30,787 nucleotides of DNA from CAZGSD01 sp964528305 (GTDB taxonomy: Bacteria; Patescibacteriota; Gracilibacteria; UBA1369), in the NCBI GenBank assembly GCA_964528305.1, contig CAZGSD010000010.1:1-30787 (forward strand), in the 5' to 3' direction. How positions within the stretch are numbered: position 1 is the first letter of the stretch; each line of letters starts with the position of its first letter. Below are positions 23,298-30,787 of the stretch, in pieces. The notes beneath the pieces were generated by a model. That model was not told where the DNA came from, ran no database searches, and saw only the letters and a list, made by a program, of their open reading frames with translations. The translations under genes and the position numbers were made by a program.

Positions 23298-25294
23298 ATG
23301 GATCAAACAACTTCTAGTAATTATGGCGCCCAGAATATTACCGTTCTGGAGGGATTACAGGCTGTGCGCAAGCGCCCAGGCATGTATATCGGTACTACCG
23401 ATGTGGCTGGTTTGCATCATCTGATCAAAGAGATTGTGGATAATTCCATCGATGAGGCTATGGCTGGCCATTGTAATCAGATTGAAGTGGTGTTGTATGA
23501 AGATGGTTCTGTGTCAGTGGAAGACAATGGGCGTGGTATACCGGTGGATAAAGTGGAAAAGACTGGTAAATCGGCTTTAGAGACTGTGCTGACCGTATTG
23601 CATGCTGGTGGTAAATTCGGGGATGGTGGTGGTTATAAGGTTTCTGGTGGTTTGCATGGAGTGGGTGCTTCAGTGGTGAATGCTCTGTCTAAATGGTTAA
23701 AAGCCGAGGTTTATCGTGATGGCAAGATTTATGCCATGGAGTTTAAAACCGGTGATACTAAAAAGGCAATTGAGGTTATCGGTAAAACAGATAAGCGTGG
23801 AACGAAGATACATTGGCTGCCGGATGAGGATATATTTGATACTACAGTGCATGATTTTGAGACTATCGTGACACGTTTACGTCAGCAAGCTTATTTGACT
23901 AAAGGGGTTTCTATTAAGCTGAAAGATTTGCGTAGTGGAGAGGCCAATCAATTTTATTTTGAAGGTGGCATTAAATCCTATGTTCAACATTTGAATTTGG
24001 GCAAGGAAGCGATTGGCGATATTTTTTATCTGGATCGTAGCGTGGAGGAGGGAATGATTGAAATTGCCATGCAATATACCAATGGTTTCAATGATCAGGT
24101 GTTAACTTTTGCCAATACCATCAATACACCGGAGGGTGGTATGCATTTGACTGGTTTTCGGTCAGCGCTGACTAGAACTTTGAATAACTATGCGCGCGCC
24201 AACAATTTACTCAAAGAAAAAGAAGATAATTTAACGGCTGATGATGTTCGTGAGGGGTTGACGGCTATAGTGTCCGTGAAAATTGCCGATCCGCAGTTCG
24301 AGGGGCAGACCAAAGCTAAGCTGGGTAATTCAGAAATGCGTACTGCTGTGGAAAATGTTTTTGGGCAGGTTTTTGCCCAATATCTGGATGAACATCCGGG
24401 AGAGGCGAAATTGATGTTTTCTAAATGTGCCTTGGCGGCCCGCGCGCGCCTGGCGGNNNNNNNNNNTTCGGTTATTACCATGGGGGCGCGGTCTATTTTT
24501 TTTTTAAAATTGGGGCGGGGGCGCCCCGGGCGCCCGGGGGGCCGCGCGCCGCCCGTGATGCCATAGTCCGCAAGGGGGCTTTGGAGGGTATGACTTTACC
24601 CGGTAAATTGGCGGATTGTTCGTCCAAAGATCCTGTGAATTCAGAGTTGTATTTGGTAGAGGGAGACTCAGCCGGTGGATCTGCCAAGCAGGGCCGCAAT
24701 CGTGAAACCCAGGCTATTTTGCCGCTCAAAGGTAAGATTTTGAATGTGGAGCAGGCCCGTATGGATAAAATCCTGGGCTTCACAGAAATTAAAGCATTGA
24801 TTACCGCTTTGGGTACAGGAGTTGGAGAGATTTTTGATATTACTAAAATTCGTTATCATCGTATTGTGATCATGACGGATGCTGACGTGGATGGTGCTCA
24901 TATCCGCACATTGCTTTTGACACTCTTTTATCGTCATTTGAGACCTGTTATTGATTATGGCTATCTGTATATTGCCCAGCCGCCACTATATAAGCTGGAG
25001 CAGAATAAAAAGGTTGTTTATGCTTATTCACAAGCCGAAATGGAGGAGAAAAAGCTGCAATTCCCTAATCCGGAAAAATTAACTCCTCAACGCTATAAAG
25101 GTTTAGGTGAAATGAATCCTGAGCAGCTGTGGGAAACCACCATGGACCCTGATAAGCGCTCTATGTACAAAGTTAGTGTGGAGGATGCTGAAACTGCTGA
25201 TAAAGTTTTTGAAACTTTAATGGGCAGCGAGGTAGCTCCTCGTAAGAAATTTATTCAGGCGCATGCGAAGGCGGTGAAGAATTTGGATATTTAG
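23298..25294 (+). CDS. gyrB: DNA gyrase subunit B, interrupted by assembly error
   Basis: GyrB is the ATPase partner of GyrA. I start at the ATG at 23298 (MDQTTSSNYGAQ); a TTG lies six bases upstream. The GHKL ATPase has EIVDNSIDEAMAGH, VEDNGRGIPVD and GGLHGVGASVVNALS. The TOPRIM part has EGDSAGGSAKQGRNR and DADVDGAHIRTLLLT, and the tail PQRYKGLGEMNPEQLWETTMDP is typical. The reading frame is good to ALAARARLA (ending 24455) and resumes in another frame at AARDAIVRKGALEG (from 24548). Between them lie ten Ns and GC homopolymer-like junk. Joining the two good parts gives about 634 residues, the normal size for short GyrB, so the gene is probably intact in the organism. Confidence 0.94.
24457..24547. 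other. Assembly gap (10 N) plus spurious GC-rich flank inside gyrB
   Basis: Ten Ns (24457-24466) are followed by about 80 bases of runs of T, G and C that match nothing in GyrB and shift the frame. Conserved GyrB sequence resumes at 24548. In the protein family almost no residues are missing between the two sides, so this stretch is best read as mis-assembled filler. Confidence 0.85.
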
Positions 25295-25414
25295 GCAGCT
25301 CTGAAAATTGTGTTGTACTGCGTTAGCTGCGAAAACTCTTCTCTCACCGTATTTATCATACGGCTCGGTCAGAGTTTTCTTGCTGCCTTGTACAACAGCA
25401 ATTTTGAGAGCTGC
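25295..25414. repeat. 120-nt imperfect palindrome between gyrB and rpsU
   Basis: The first base follows the gyrB TAG stop. From outside in, paired blocks are GCAGCTCT/AGAGCTGC, AAAATTG/CAATTTT, TGTTGTAC/GTACAACA, a 12/10-nt internal loop, GAAAACTCT/AGAGTTTTC, a 7/7 internal loop, and CCGTAT/ATACGG closing TTATC. That is about 38 base pairs. It has no similarity to hairpin elements A and B. It may end gyrB transcription or be a small non-coding mobile (MITE- or REP-like) element. Confidence 0.85.
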
Positions 25415-25437
25415 TGGGGCGTTTAGCCGTATTGAAT

Positions 25438-25467
25438 TTGACAATTGCCCTACCACACTGGCATACT
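25438..25467 (+). promoter_or_regulatory. rpsU promoter
   Basis: TTGACA (25438-25443, perfect -35), 18-base spacer, CATACT (25462-25467) with TGG in the extended -10 position. Start near 25474; leader of about 60 bases before the rpsU ATG. Confidence 0.55.
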
Positions 25468-25534
25468 GCCCGCGCGTCCGGTCGAAACAAAGGCGCTTTT
25501 AAAGATTAATTTTAGAAGAAAGGGGGTAAGATTT

Positions 25535-25741
25535 ATGGCTATAAAAGTTGTTAGAAATCCCAAAGAATCCGTAGATAGGCTGATTGCCCGGTTTAATAAA
25601 AAAGTGCAGTCCAGTCGTATTATGCCTCTGCTCAAAGCTAAGCGTTATTTCAAACGTCCTCTGCGCAAGCGTGAGGTTCGTGCGGCCGCTATCATGCGTT
25701 CCCATTACCGCTCCCAGCGTGAGAGAATGAAATTTTATTAG
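25535..25741 (+). CDS. rpsU: Small-subunit ribosomal protein bS21
   Basis: bS21 helps initiation on the 30S subunit near the anti-Shine-Dalgarno region. The 68-residue protein (MAIKVVRNPKESVDRLIARF ... RKREVRAAAIMRSHYRSQRER) matches the family in length and basic two-helix pattern. An ORF starting upstream at 25445 exists, but the ATG at 25535 has one of the few clear Shine-Dalgarno sites in this window (AGGGGG at 25521-25526) and the standard N-terminus. It has a promoter at 25438-25467 and a strong terminator directly after, so it may be transcribed alone. Confidence 0.95.
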   Translation: MAIKVVRNPKESVDRLIARFNKKVQSSRIMPLLKAKRYFKRPLRKREVRAAAIMRSHYRSQRERMKFY

Positions 25742-25749
25742 GATTTTTT

Positions 25750-25783
25750 AGAAAAAGCGCCCCATACTTAGGGCGCTTTTTCT
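25750..25783 (+). terminator. Rho-independent terminator after rpsU
   Basis: AGAAAAAGCGCCC pairs perfectly with GGGCGCTTTTTCT around an 8-nt loop, with the T tract partly inside the stem. The A-rich 5' side also makes it usable in the other direction. Confidence 0.88.
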
Positions 25784-25813
25784 AATTTATTTGGTTTAGT
25801 GTATAAATTATTC

Positions 25814-26653
25814 ATGCCAACTGTTGCTCAAATATTAGCTGAAGCTAAAAACCAAGGATTGCGGGATGTATTGACGGGAGAGATGTGGCTTGGATATTTG
25901 TTGAATTCATCCAAAGAAAATTTGTTTAGCTATCCGGAACGTGAAGTGTCAGCGGAGGTGCAGGAGCGGTTTTTTGCTGGTGTGAAAGAAATGCTTGAGG
26001 GGAAGCCGGTTGGGCAATTAATTGGCAGTCGGGAATTTTATGGACTTAATTTTGTTGTAAATGGAGATGTTTTAATACCGCGGCCGGAGTCGGAGTTGCT
26101 GGTGGATTTGGCTAAACGATTTATAGATGAGAATTTGCTTGGGCAGCAGGTGACAGTGGCTGATATTGGTACTGGTTCTGGCTGTATTTTGTTAGCTTTA
26201 TTGAAAACCTGTCCTCAAGTGAAGGGGATTGGTGTGGAAGTTTCTGAAAAAGCTTTAGATGTTGCTCGGCGAAATGCGGAAAAACTAGATTTGGGCGAGC
26301 GTGTGAAGTTTTTTCAGGGGAATTTGTTGGAACCTTTGGTTGAGCCTTGTCAGGTTATTTTGGCCAATTTACCTTATATTGGACGGGAAAAATTTCATTT
26401 TGTGGCTGAAAATGTCGCCAAATTCGAGCCGGAGGTGGCGCTTTTTGGTGGAGCGGATGGGTTAGATTTATATAGGGAAATGTTTGCTCAATTGCAGCTT
26501 CTGCCCTGGAAACCGGCTTTTTTAGCTGGAGAATTTGGTTTTGGGCAGGAAGAAATTATGCGGGAGGTTTTGGCTAAATATTTTTCTATTGGCAGTTTTG
26601 ATATAATTCCTGATTTGGCTGGGATTCCTCGGGTATTTGTGGTAAATCTTTAA
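25814..26653 (+). CDS. prmC: Release factor glutamine methyltransferase PrmC (HemK)
   Basis: PrmC methylates the glutamine of the GGQ motif in release factors, here presumably the RF1 encoded next. The 279-residue protein has an N-terminal helical domain with LEGKPVGQLIGSREFYGLNF, then VLIPRPESELLVD (about 87-98), the SAM motif VADIGTGSGCILLAL (115-129), and the catalytic-site motif. That last motif reads NLPY (185-188) instead of the usual NPPY. I choose the ATG at 25814 over a GTG at 25799, because the ATG matches the family's N-terminus; neither has a Shine-Dalgarno site. It lies just behind the rpsU terminator and 33 bases before prfA. Confidence 0.93.
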   Translation: MPTVAQILAEAKNQGLRDVLTGEMWLGYLLNSSKENLFSYPEREVSAEVQERFFAGVKEMLEGKPVGQLIGSREFYGLNFVVNGDVLIPRPESELLVDLAKRFIDENLLGQQVTVADIGTGSGCILLALLKTCPQVKGIGVEVSEKALDVARRNAEKLDLGERVKFFQGNLLEPLVEPCQVILANLPYIGREKFHFVAENVAKFEPEVALFGGADGLDLYREMFAQLQLLPWKPAFLAGEFGFGQEEIMREVLAKYFSIGSFDIIPDLAGIPRVFVVNL

Positions 26654-26686
26654 GCGAAATTAAACAGCAATTTAAGCAGGTATTTT

Positions 26687-27766
26687 ATGATGTTGGATAA
26701 ATTACAGAATCTGGAGAATGATTTTTTGAAAATTGAGGGGGAATTGTCTCAACCTGGAGTGATGGGCAATCAGGCGGAATATTTGAGGCTTAGCCGTAAA
26801 CACAAGGAATTGTCCAAAGTGGTGGTACTGTTTCGTGAATACAAAAAATTTGCTCAGCAGATTGCTGATTCCGAAGAAATTTTGAATAATGAGAATGACG
26901 AGGAAATGCGTGAGTTTGCTAAGGAGCAACTAAAAACTGCCAAAGAAGCTGTAGAGCGTATCGAGGAGCAGATTAAGGTAGAATTACTTCCCAAAGATCC
27001 CAATGATTTCAAAAATGCCATTGTGGAAATACGGGCTGGGGCTGGTGGTGAAGAAGCGGCTTTGTTTGGAGCTGAATTGGGGCGCGCTTATATGCGCTAT
27101 CTGGAGGGACAGGGATATAAGATTGAAATGATTAATAAAAGCGAGGCAACGGCCGGTGGTATCAAGGAAATGATTTTTAAAGTGTTTGGAGGGGAGATGG
27201 CTTATGGCATCATGAAATATGAATCAGGGGTGCATCGAGTGCAACGCGTGCCAGTGACAGAAAATAAAGGGCGTGTGCATACTTCCACTATCACGGTGGC
27301 GGTCTTGCCGGAAGCGGAGGAGGTGGATGTGCAGATACGGGATGCTGATTTGAAAATTGATGTGTATCGCTCCAGTGGGCCGGGTGGGCAGAGTGTTAAT
27401 ACTACTGATTCGGCCGTGCGCATCACGCATTTACCTACTGGTTTGGTGGTGGCCATGCAGGATGAGAAATCTCAATTGAAAAACAAATCTCGGGCCATGG
27501 AGGTGTTGAGGACGCGTTTATATGCTTTGGAGCAGGAAAAGCGTCAAAAAGAATTGGGCGAGCAGCGTTTGGCGCAGATAGGTAGTGGAGACAGATCCGA
27601 GAAAATTCGTACTTATAATTTTCCACAGGATCGCATCACGGATCATCGTATCAACAAAAACTGGTCTAATCTGCCGGGAATTATGGAGGGCGATATGCAG
27701 GATATGTTTGAATCTTTGCGCATGGAAGATCAGGCGCAGCGGCTGGCGGAGGCTACTGGGGGGTAA
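26687..27766 (+). CDS. prfA: Peptide chain release factor 1
   Basis: RF1 ends translation at UAA and UAG. At 359 residues it has full length. The stop-codon recognition tripeptide is P189-V190-T191 (RVPVTENKGR), the RF1 type PxT (usually PAT), rather than SPF of RF2. The catalytic G233-G234-Q235 (SSGPGGQSVN) follows. ATG-ATG occurs at the start, so the second codon could be used. An AGGT lies nearby as a weak ribosome site. The prmC-prfA pairing supports the methylase/substrate relation. TGA ends several genes here, so an RF2 is expected elsewhere in the genome. Confidence 0.97.
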   Translation: MMLDKLQNLENDFLKIEGELSQPGVMGNQAEYLRLSRKHKELSKVVVLFREYKKFAQQIADSEEILNNENDEEMREFAKEQLKTAKEAVERIEEQIKVELLPKDPNDFKNAIVEIRAGAGGEEAALFGAELGRAYMRYLEGQGYKIEMINKSEATAGGIKEMIFKVFGGEMAYGIMKYESGVHRVQRVPVTENKGRVHTSTITVAVLPEAEEVDVQIRDADLKIDVYRSSGPGGQSVNTTDSAVRITHLPTGLVVAMQDEKSQLKNKSRAMEVLRTRLYALEQEKRQKELGEQRLAQIGSGDRSEKIRTYNFPQDRITDHRINKNWSNLPGIMEGDMQDMFESLRMEDQAQRLAEATGG

Positions 27767-27783
27767 ACTTATTTTTTGCTGTA

Positions 27784-28122
27784 TTATTGAAAAATCCCTT
27801 TTGTTTCTTGCCAAGCTTTTCCTAAACTATCACTAATACCAGAAAAATCTGGGATAAATTTACCGATGGAGGTTTGAATTGATACGAAGCCGTCGCGGAG
27901 GGCATTGATGTTGTTATTGAGTGCATCTAGATAGCCTTTGATGGCTGTGTAAAGGAAATAGCCGAGAATGATTAGGGCGATATAGGGGATGGCGTGGAAA
28001 ACTATACCGAGGATTTTGTCGCGTAAGGCAGCTTTTTCTTGGTGTTGGTGAAATTTTAAAAGTTGATGGAGGGTGTTGTTTTGTTCTTGGAGTAGGGCAA
28101 TGATTTCGGGTGAATTTTCCAT
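27784..28122 (-). CDS. Small single-span membrane protein, unknown
   Basis: A 112-residue protein not assigned to a family. The N-terminal 35 residues are a charged helix rich in Gln and His (LLQEQNNTLHQLLKFHQHQEKAAL). One clear membrane span follows at about 40-62 (IVFHAIPYIALIILGYFLYTA). The C-terminal 50 residues are amphipathic (DALNNNINALRDGFVSIQTS). Such layouts are common among short Patescibacteria membrane proteins; that comparison is general knowledge, not a homology claim. It is convergent with prfA (17 bases apart) and divergent from tatD. Confidence 0.75.
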   Translation of the reverse strand: MENSPEIIALLQEQNNTLHQLLKFHQHQEKAALRDKILGIVFHAIPYIALIILGYFLYTAIKGYLDALNNNINALRDGFVSIQTSIGKFIPDFSGISDSLGKAWQETKGIFQ

Positions 28123-28123
28123 T

Positions 28124-28152
28124 TTGGAGAGCTTAAGTTTTCAGAGTATAGT
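28124..28152 (+). promoter_or_regulatory. Candidate tatD promoter
   Basis: TTGGAG (28124-28129), 17-base spacer, TATAGT (28147-28152). Start near 28159, about 19 bases before the tatD ATG. The reverse strand here holds overlapping TATACT repeats that could serve the divergent small gene. Confidence 0.5.
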
Positions 28153-28177
28153 ATAGGCAAAAGTCATTGTTTGAGCC

Positions 28178-29109
28178 ATGAAATTTATCGATACACATTC
28201 ACATATTCATTTTAGTAAAGAGTTTCCTGATACGGAGGCGGTGCTGGAGCGGGCTCGGAATGCCGGGGTGATGAAGCAGGTGCTGGTGGGATGTAATATG
28301 GCGGATTCGCGGGTGGCGGCGCGCTTTGCGGCTCAGCATGATTTTTTGTCTTGGACTATCGGTATTCATCCGCATGACGCGGTGGAGGTGACCGCCGCCA
28401 ATTTACAAATAATTAGGGCTGTATTGAGTGGGGAAGAATCCTGGGGAAAGCTGCCGGTAGCGATTGGGGAGATAGGATTGGATTATTTTCGTAATCTGCA
28501 GCCGGTGGATGTTCAAAAACAGGCTTTTCGTTCTATGTTAGAAATGGCGCAAGAATTTGATTTGCCGGTAGTAGTGCATATTCGCGATGCCTACGCTGAT
28601 GCTATGGAAATTTTAGCTGCTGCTGCCAATAAAAAAGTACTTTTGCACTGTTTTAGTGGTGGGATGCGGGAAGCTGATTTGGCCTGGAGTAGGGGATATC
28701 TGACTTCTTTTTCCGGTGTAGTGACTTATCCCAAAAATCTGGAATTACAGGAGGTGGTGCGAAAGGCGCCAGAACAGTTGTTTGTGTTGGAAACAGATTG
28801 TCCTTTTTTGCCTCCACAGCAGTATCGTGNNNNNNNNNNNNNNNNNNNNNNNNNNNNNNNNNNNNNNNNNNNNNNNNNNNNNNNNNNNNNNNNNNNNNNN
28901 NNNNNNNNNNNNNNNNNNNNNNNNNNNNNCAGTTGTTTGTGTTGGAAACAGATTGTCCTTTTTTGCCTCCACAGCAGTATCGTGGACAGCGCAATGAGCC
29001 AGCGTATACAGTTGAAACGGCTAAATTTGTGGCTGATCTGCGCGCGCAGACTTTGGAAGATGTTGCCAGGATGACTACGGCCAATGCGGAGAGATTTTTC
29101 ATTTTGTAG
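28178..29109 (+). CDS. tatD: TatD-family metal-dependent deoxyribonuclease, split by an artefactual gap
   Basis: TatD proteins are TIM-barrel nucleases linked to DNA repair and quality control. All metal-site elements are seen: DTHSHIHF (H6, H8), IGEIGLDYF (glutamate), VVHIRDAY and LLHCFSGG (histidines), and LETDCPFLPP (aspartate). The gene is broken by 100 Ns at 28830-28929, but the 55 bases before the gap (28775-28829) are identical to the 55 after it (28930-28984). Removing the Ns and one copy restores one frame of 777 bases (258 residues plus stop), the normal size. The end reads QQYRGQRNEP ... TTANAERFFIL. It is convergent with radA, with hairpin element B between. Confidence 0.94.
28830..28929. 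other. Assembly gap (100 N) with identical 55-bp flanks
   Basis: The contig ends on either side overlap by 55 identical bases (28775-28829 and 28930-28984). The scaffold did not merge them, so the true gap length is negative. Confidence 0.95.
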
Positions 29110-29114
29110 TCATC

Positions 29115-29201
29115 CCAAATAGGAACAGGGTGAATATACCTCGCCTCCGAAGGGCCCCTACCCCAAAGTCGGCGAGGTATATTCACCCCGTTCCTATTTG
29201 G
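29115..29201. repeat. Hairpin element B (second copy of the inverted-repeat element)
   Basis: The 31-nt left arm (29115-29145) pairs with the right arm (29171-29201) at 30 of 31 positions around a 25-nt loop (29146-29170). The loop differs from that of element A at only two of 25 bases. The element fills almost the whole tatD-radA spacer, ending one base before the radA stop codon. It probably also works as a bidirectional terminator here. The minus strand of the loop has two G4 runs separated by TA. Confidence 0.93.
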
Positions 29202-29202
29202 T

Positions 29203-30573
29203 TCAGTTTATCAATAATTTACAAGCCTGCTCTAAATCGCTAACAGTAATAATTTTGATAGCGCTAGTGGATTTGAGGGGTTTAGTGGAGGTTGCTGTGA
29301 CAATGGTGTCAAAGCCCAGTTTTTCCGCTTCTCGTAACCGTTTGTCTAGATGGCTGGCTGGGCGAAGTTCTCCGGATAGACCAATCTCCCCCAGAAATAC
29401 TGTTTTTTCTGGTAGAGGGATTTTTTTATAAGATGAAATAATAGCCATGGCTGCGGCTAGGTCTACTGAGGGTTCTTGTAATTTGAATCCGCCCACTACA
29501 TTAATAAAAATATCCTGTGAGTTGAGTGGTAATTTTAGGTATTTTTGAATTACGGCGCCCAGTAATTGCAATCTGTTCAAGTCGAAGCCGCTGGCAGTGC
29601 GTTTGGGATAGCCAAAAATAGTGGCGTTGGTGAGGGCCTGTACTTCTAGTGTTAGCGGGCGGCTACCTTCCAGGGTGATAGTGATGGCTGACCCAATGGC
29701 GTCTTTTTTGCGGCCCTGTAGGAAAATTTCTGAAGGATTGGCTAATTCTTCCAGCCCCTTTTCAGTCATTTCCATGATGGCTATTTCATTGGTTGAGCCG
29801 AAACGGTTTTTTAAACCGCGAATGATGCGCAGATGCTGATGGCGTTCGCCTTCGATAAATAGCACTGTATCTACCAGATGTTCCAGTACTTTGGGGCCGG
29901 CCAGTTCGCCTTCTTTATTGACATGCCCGATGATCAAACAGGTGATCAGACGGCTTTTGCAAATTTCCATCAATTTTTCTGTGCAATAGCGGATTTGGCT
30001 GATACTGCCGGGTAAAGAGGGTATTTCCAGGGAATACATCACTTGGATGGAGTCGATTACCAAAAATTGTGGTTGCAGCAGATCCAGCTGATTGAGAATA
30101 TTTTCCAGGTTGGTTTCAGAAAATAGCTGAATTAGATCCGTTTGTATGCCCAGGCGATGGGCGCGGGAGGCGATTTGTTCGCCGGACTCTTCGCCGGATA
30201 CATATAGGACGTTTTGTTTGGCTGTGACAGCGTCATGACATAGTTCGAGAGTCAGGGTGGATTTGCCTATGCCTGGTTCACCACTAAGCAAAATCAGGCT
30301 GCCAACTTTGATGCCGCCGCCCAGAACGGTATTTAGATCGGGAAAGCGCAGGGGTAGGCGTTCGTGATTGGCTGGTTGGTGATCAGTTAATTTAAAGACA
30401 TTGTTGATGATTTTGTGAGCATGCCTGGAGGCGGTGATGCTGTCAGTTTTGCTTGGCGCGACTTGTTTTTCTTCACTGAGGCTATTCCATTCCTGGCATT
30501 CGGCGCAGCGGCCCTGCCATTTAGGGCTTTGAGCTCCGCAGTTTTGACAGACAAAAATAGTTTTGGTTTTCAT
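29203..30573 (-). CDS. radA: DNA repair protein RadA (Sms)
   Basis: RadA is a RecA-like hexameric motor that drives branch migration in recombination. The 456-residue protein begins with an intact C4 zinc finger (CQNCGAQSPKWQGRCAECQE), then Walker A GEPGIGKS (98-105), a FLVIDSIQVMY Walker B strand (170-180), the RadA-specific KNRFGS motif (255-260), and a C-terminal Lon-like domain without a protease site (about 285-456). Length and order are normal. A promoter candidate lies at 30600-30628. It is convergent with tatD. Confidence 0.97.
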   Translation of the reverse strand: MKTKTIFVCQNCGAQSPKWQGRCAECQEWNSLSEEKQVAPSKTDSITASRHAHKIINNVFKLTDHQPANHERLPLRFPDLNTVLGGGIKVGSLILLSGEPGIGKSTLTLELCHDAVTAKQNVLYVSGEESGEQIASRAHRLGIQTDLIQLFSETNLENILNQLDLLQPQFLVIDSIQVMYSLEIPSLPGSISQIRYCTEKLMEICKSRLITCLIIGHVNKEGELAGPKVLEHLVDTVLFIEGERHQHLRIIRGLKNRFGSTNEIAIMEMTEKGLEELANPSEIFLQGRKKDAIGSAITITLEGSRPLTLEVQALTNATIFGYPKRTASGFDLNRLQLLGAVIQKYLKLPLNSQDIFINVVGGFKLQEPSVDLAAAMAIISSYKKIPLPEKTVFLGEIGLSGELRPASHLDKRLREAEKLGFDTIVTATSTKPLKSTSAIKIITVSDLEQACKLLIN

Positions 30574-30599
30574 AGAATTGGTGGGGATGGTATGTGGTT

Positions 30600-30628
30600 A
30601 TACTATGTTTATAGGCTGATTTATTCAA
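30600..30628 (-). promoter_or_regulatory. Candidate radA promoter
   Basis: Minus strand TTGAAT (30623-30628), 17-base spacer, TAGTAT (30600-30605). Start near 30593, about 20 bases before the radA ATG at 30573. Confidence 0.45.
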
Positions 30629-30658
30629 ATATCTGGGCTATCTTAACCCAAATAAATG

Positions 30659-30687
30659 TTGAATTTATTACTGGCCCGTGTTAGTTT
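30659..30687 (+). promoter_or_regulatory. Candidate tRNA-Lys promoter
   Basis: TTGAAT (30659-30664), 17-base spacer, TAGTTT (30682-30687); start near 30694, about 15 bases before the tRNA. It is arranged back to back with the radA promoter. Confidence 0.4.
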
Positions 30688-30708
30688 TTTCAGGCCTCAA
30701 CTTGGTGT

Positions 30709-30784
30709 GGGTCAGTAGCTCAGCTGGTAGAGCGGCTCCCTCTTAAGGAGATGGTCCCCGGTTCAATCCCGGGCTGACCCACCA
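30709..30784 (+). tRNA. tRNA-Lys (anticodon CTT)
   Basis: The acceptor stem GGGTCAG/CTGACCC is perfect, the D stem is GCTC/GAGC, and the anticodon stem CTCC/GGAG (outermost pair G-A mismatched) holds loop CTCTTAA, giving anticodon CTT. The T stem CCCGG/CCGGG holds TTCAATC. The 3' CCA is encoded (30782-30784). Confidence 0.96.
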
Positions 30785-30787
30785 AAA

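Noticed and set aside
24425..24560. Genuine GC-rich insertion or intein in gyrB
   Set aside because: No intein motifs, wrong frame on resuming, and direct association with a 10-N gap; assembly error is simpler.
23298..25294. ParE rather than GyrB
   Set aside because: The only matching A subunit in the window has a GyrA box; no ParC is seen, so gyrase is the simpler reading, though GyrB and ParE are hard to separate by motif alone.
25217..25502. Overlapping ORFs on both strands across the gyrB-rpsU spacer (79 and 64 residues)
   Set aside because: They arise from translating the 120-nt palindrome, which keeps both strands open; no ribosome site or family match.
28930..28984. Real 55-bp tandem repeat in tatD
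   Set aside because: The copies are identical and sit exactly at the two contig edges; collapsing them restores a normal full-length gene.

Overview
The window reads like a chromosomal segment of a small-genome bacterium, most likely a member of the Candidate Phyla Radiation (Patescibacteria, Parcubacteria-like). This is inferred from gene content: a SecD-SecF fusion with a peptidyl-prolyl isomerase insert, a pilus/secretion VirB4 ATPase with a long N-terminal extension, a zinc-free L31 and many short lineage-specific proteins, with weak or absent Shine-Dalgarno sites and some TTG starts. No rRNA gene or taxonomic marker strong enough to fix the lineage is present. TGA is used as a normal stop. 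The sequence is a scaffold with three N gaps (21052-21151, 24457-24466, 28830-28929), each damaging a gene annotation.

Layout. 1-1598 (minus): a DUF1858-like small protein overlapping the start of priA, which runs off the left edge. 1716-3341: tlyA (plus), an unknown minus gene, and an RDD membrane protein (plus). 3345-3421: tRNA-Arg(TCG). 3471-6692 (minus): secDF fusion with its own promoter. 6818-13928 (minus): a long tight cluster read as rpmE2, tgt, ruvA, two small unknown genes, pyk, ruvC, a TPR protein and a prepilin peptidase, with ATGA overlaps at its downstream end. 13929-14170: promoter plus a large hairpin element (element A). 14171-14659: AT-rich orphan gene. 14689-17247 (minus): gyrA. 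17370-19892 (plus): virB4. 19906-21051 (minus): S41 protease cut by a gap. 21224-23209 (plus): FecR-like surface protein. 23298-25294 (plus): gyrB, broken by bad assembly. 25295-25414: a 120-nt palindrome starting right after the gyrB stop. 25535-27766 (plus): rpsU, prmC and prfA. 27784-28122 (minus): small membrane protein. 28178-29109 (plus): tatD split by an artefactual gap. 29115-29201: hairpin element B, sharing its core with element A. 29203-30573 (minus): radA. 30709-30784: tRNA-Lys(CTT).

How the genes work together. Most are housekeeping. RuvA and RuvC, RadA and PriA serve recombination and fork restart; GyrA and GyrB control supercoiling; Tgt, TlyA, L31B, S21, PrmC and RF1 serve RNA modification and translation; pyruvate kinase serves glycolysis. 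An envelope theme runs through SecDF, prepilin peptidase, VirB4, the S41 protease, the FecR-like protein and RDD.

The most unusual signals are: two ~90-nt hairpin elements with a near-identical 25-nt loop but diverged, still-pairing stems; the separate 120-nt palindrome behind gyrB; the SecDF fusion with PPIase insertions; and a Tgt that has lost all four zinc ligands beside a zinc-free L31.
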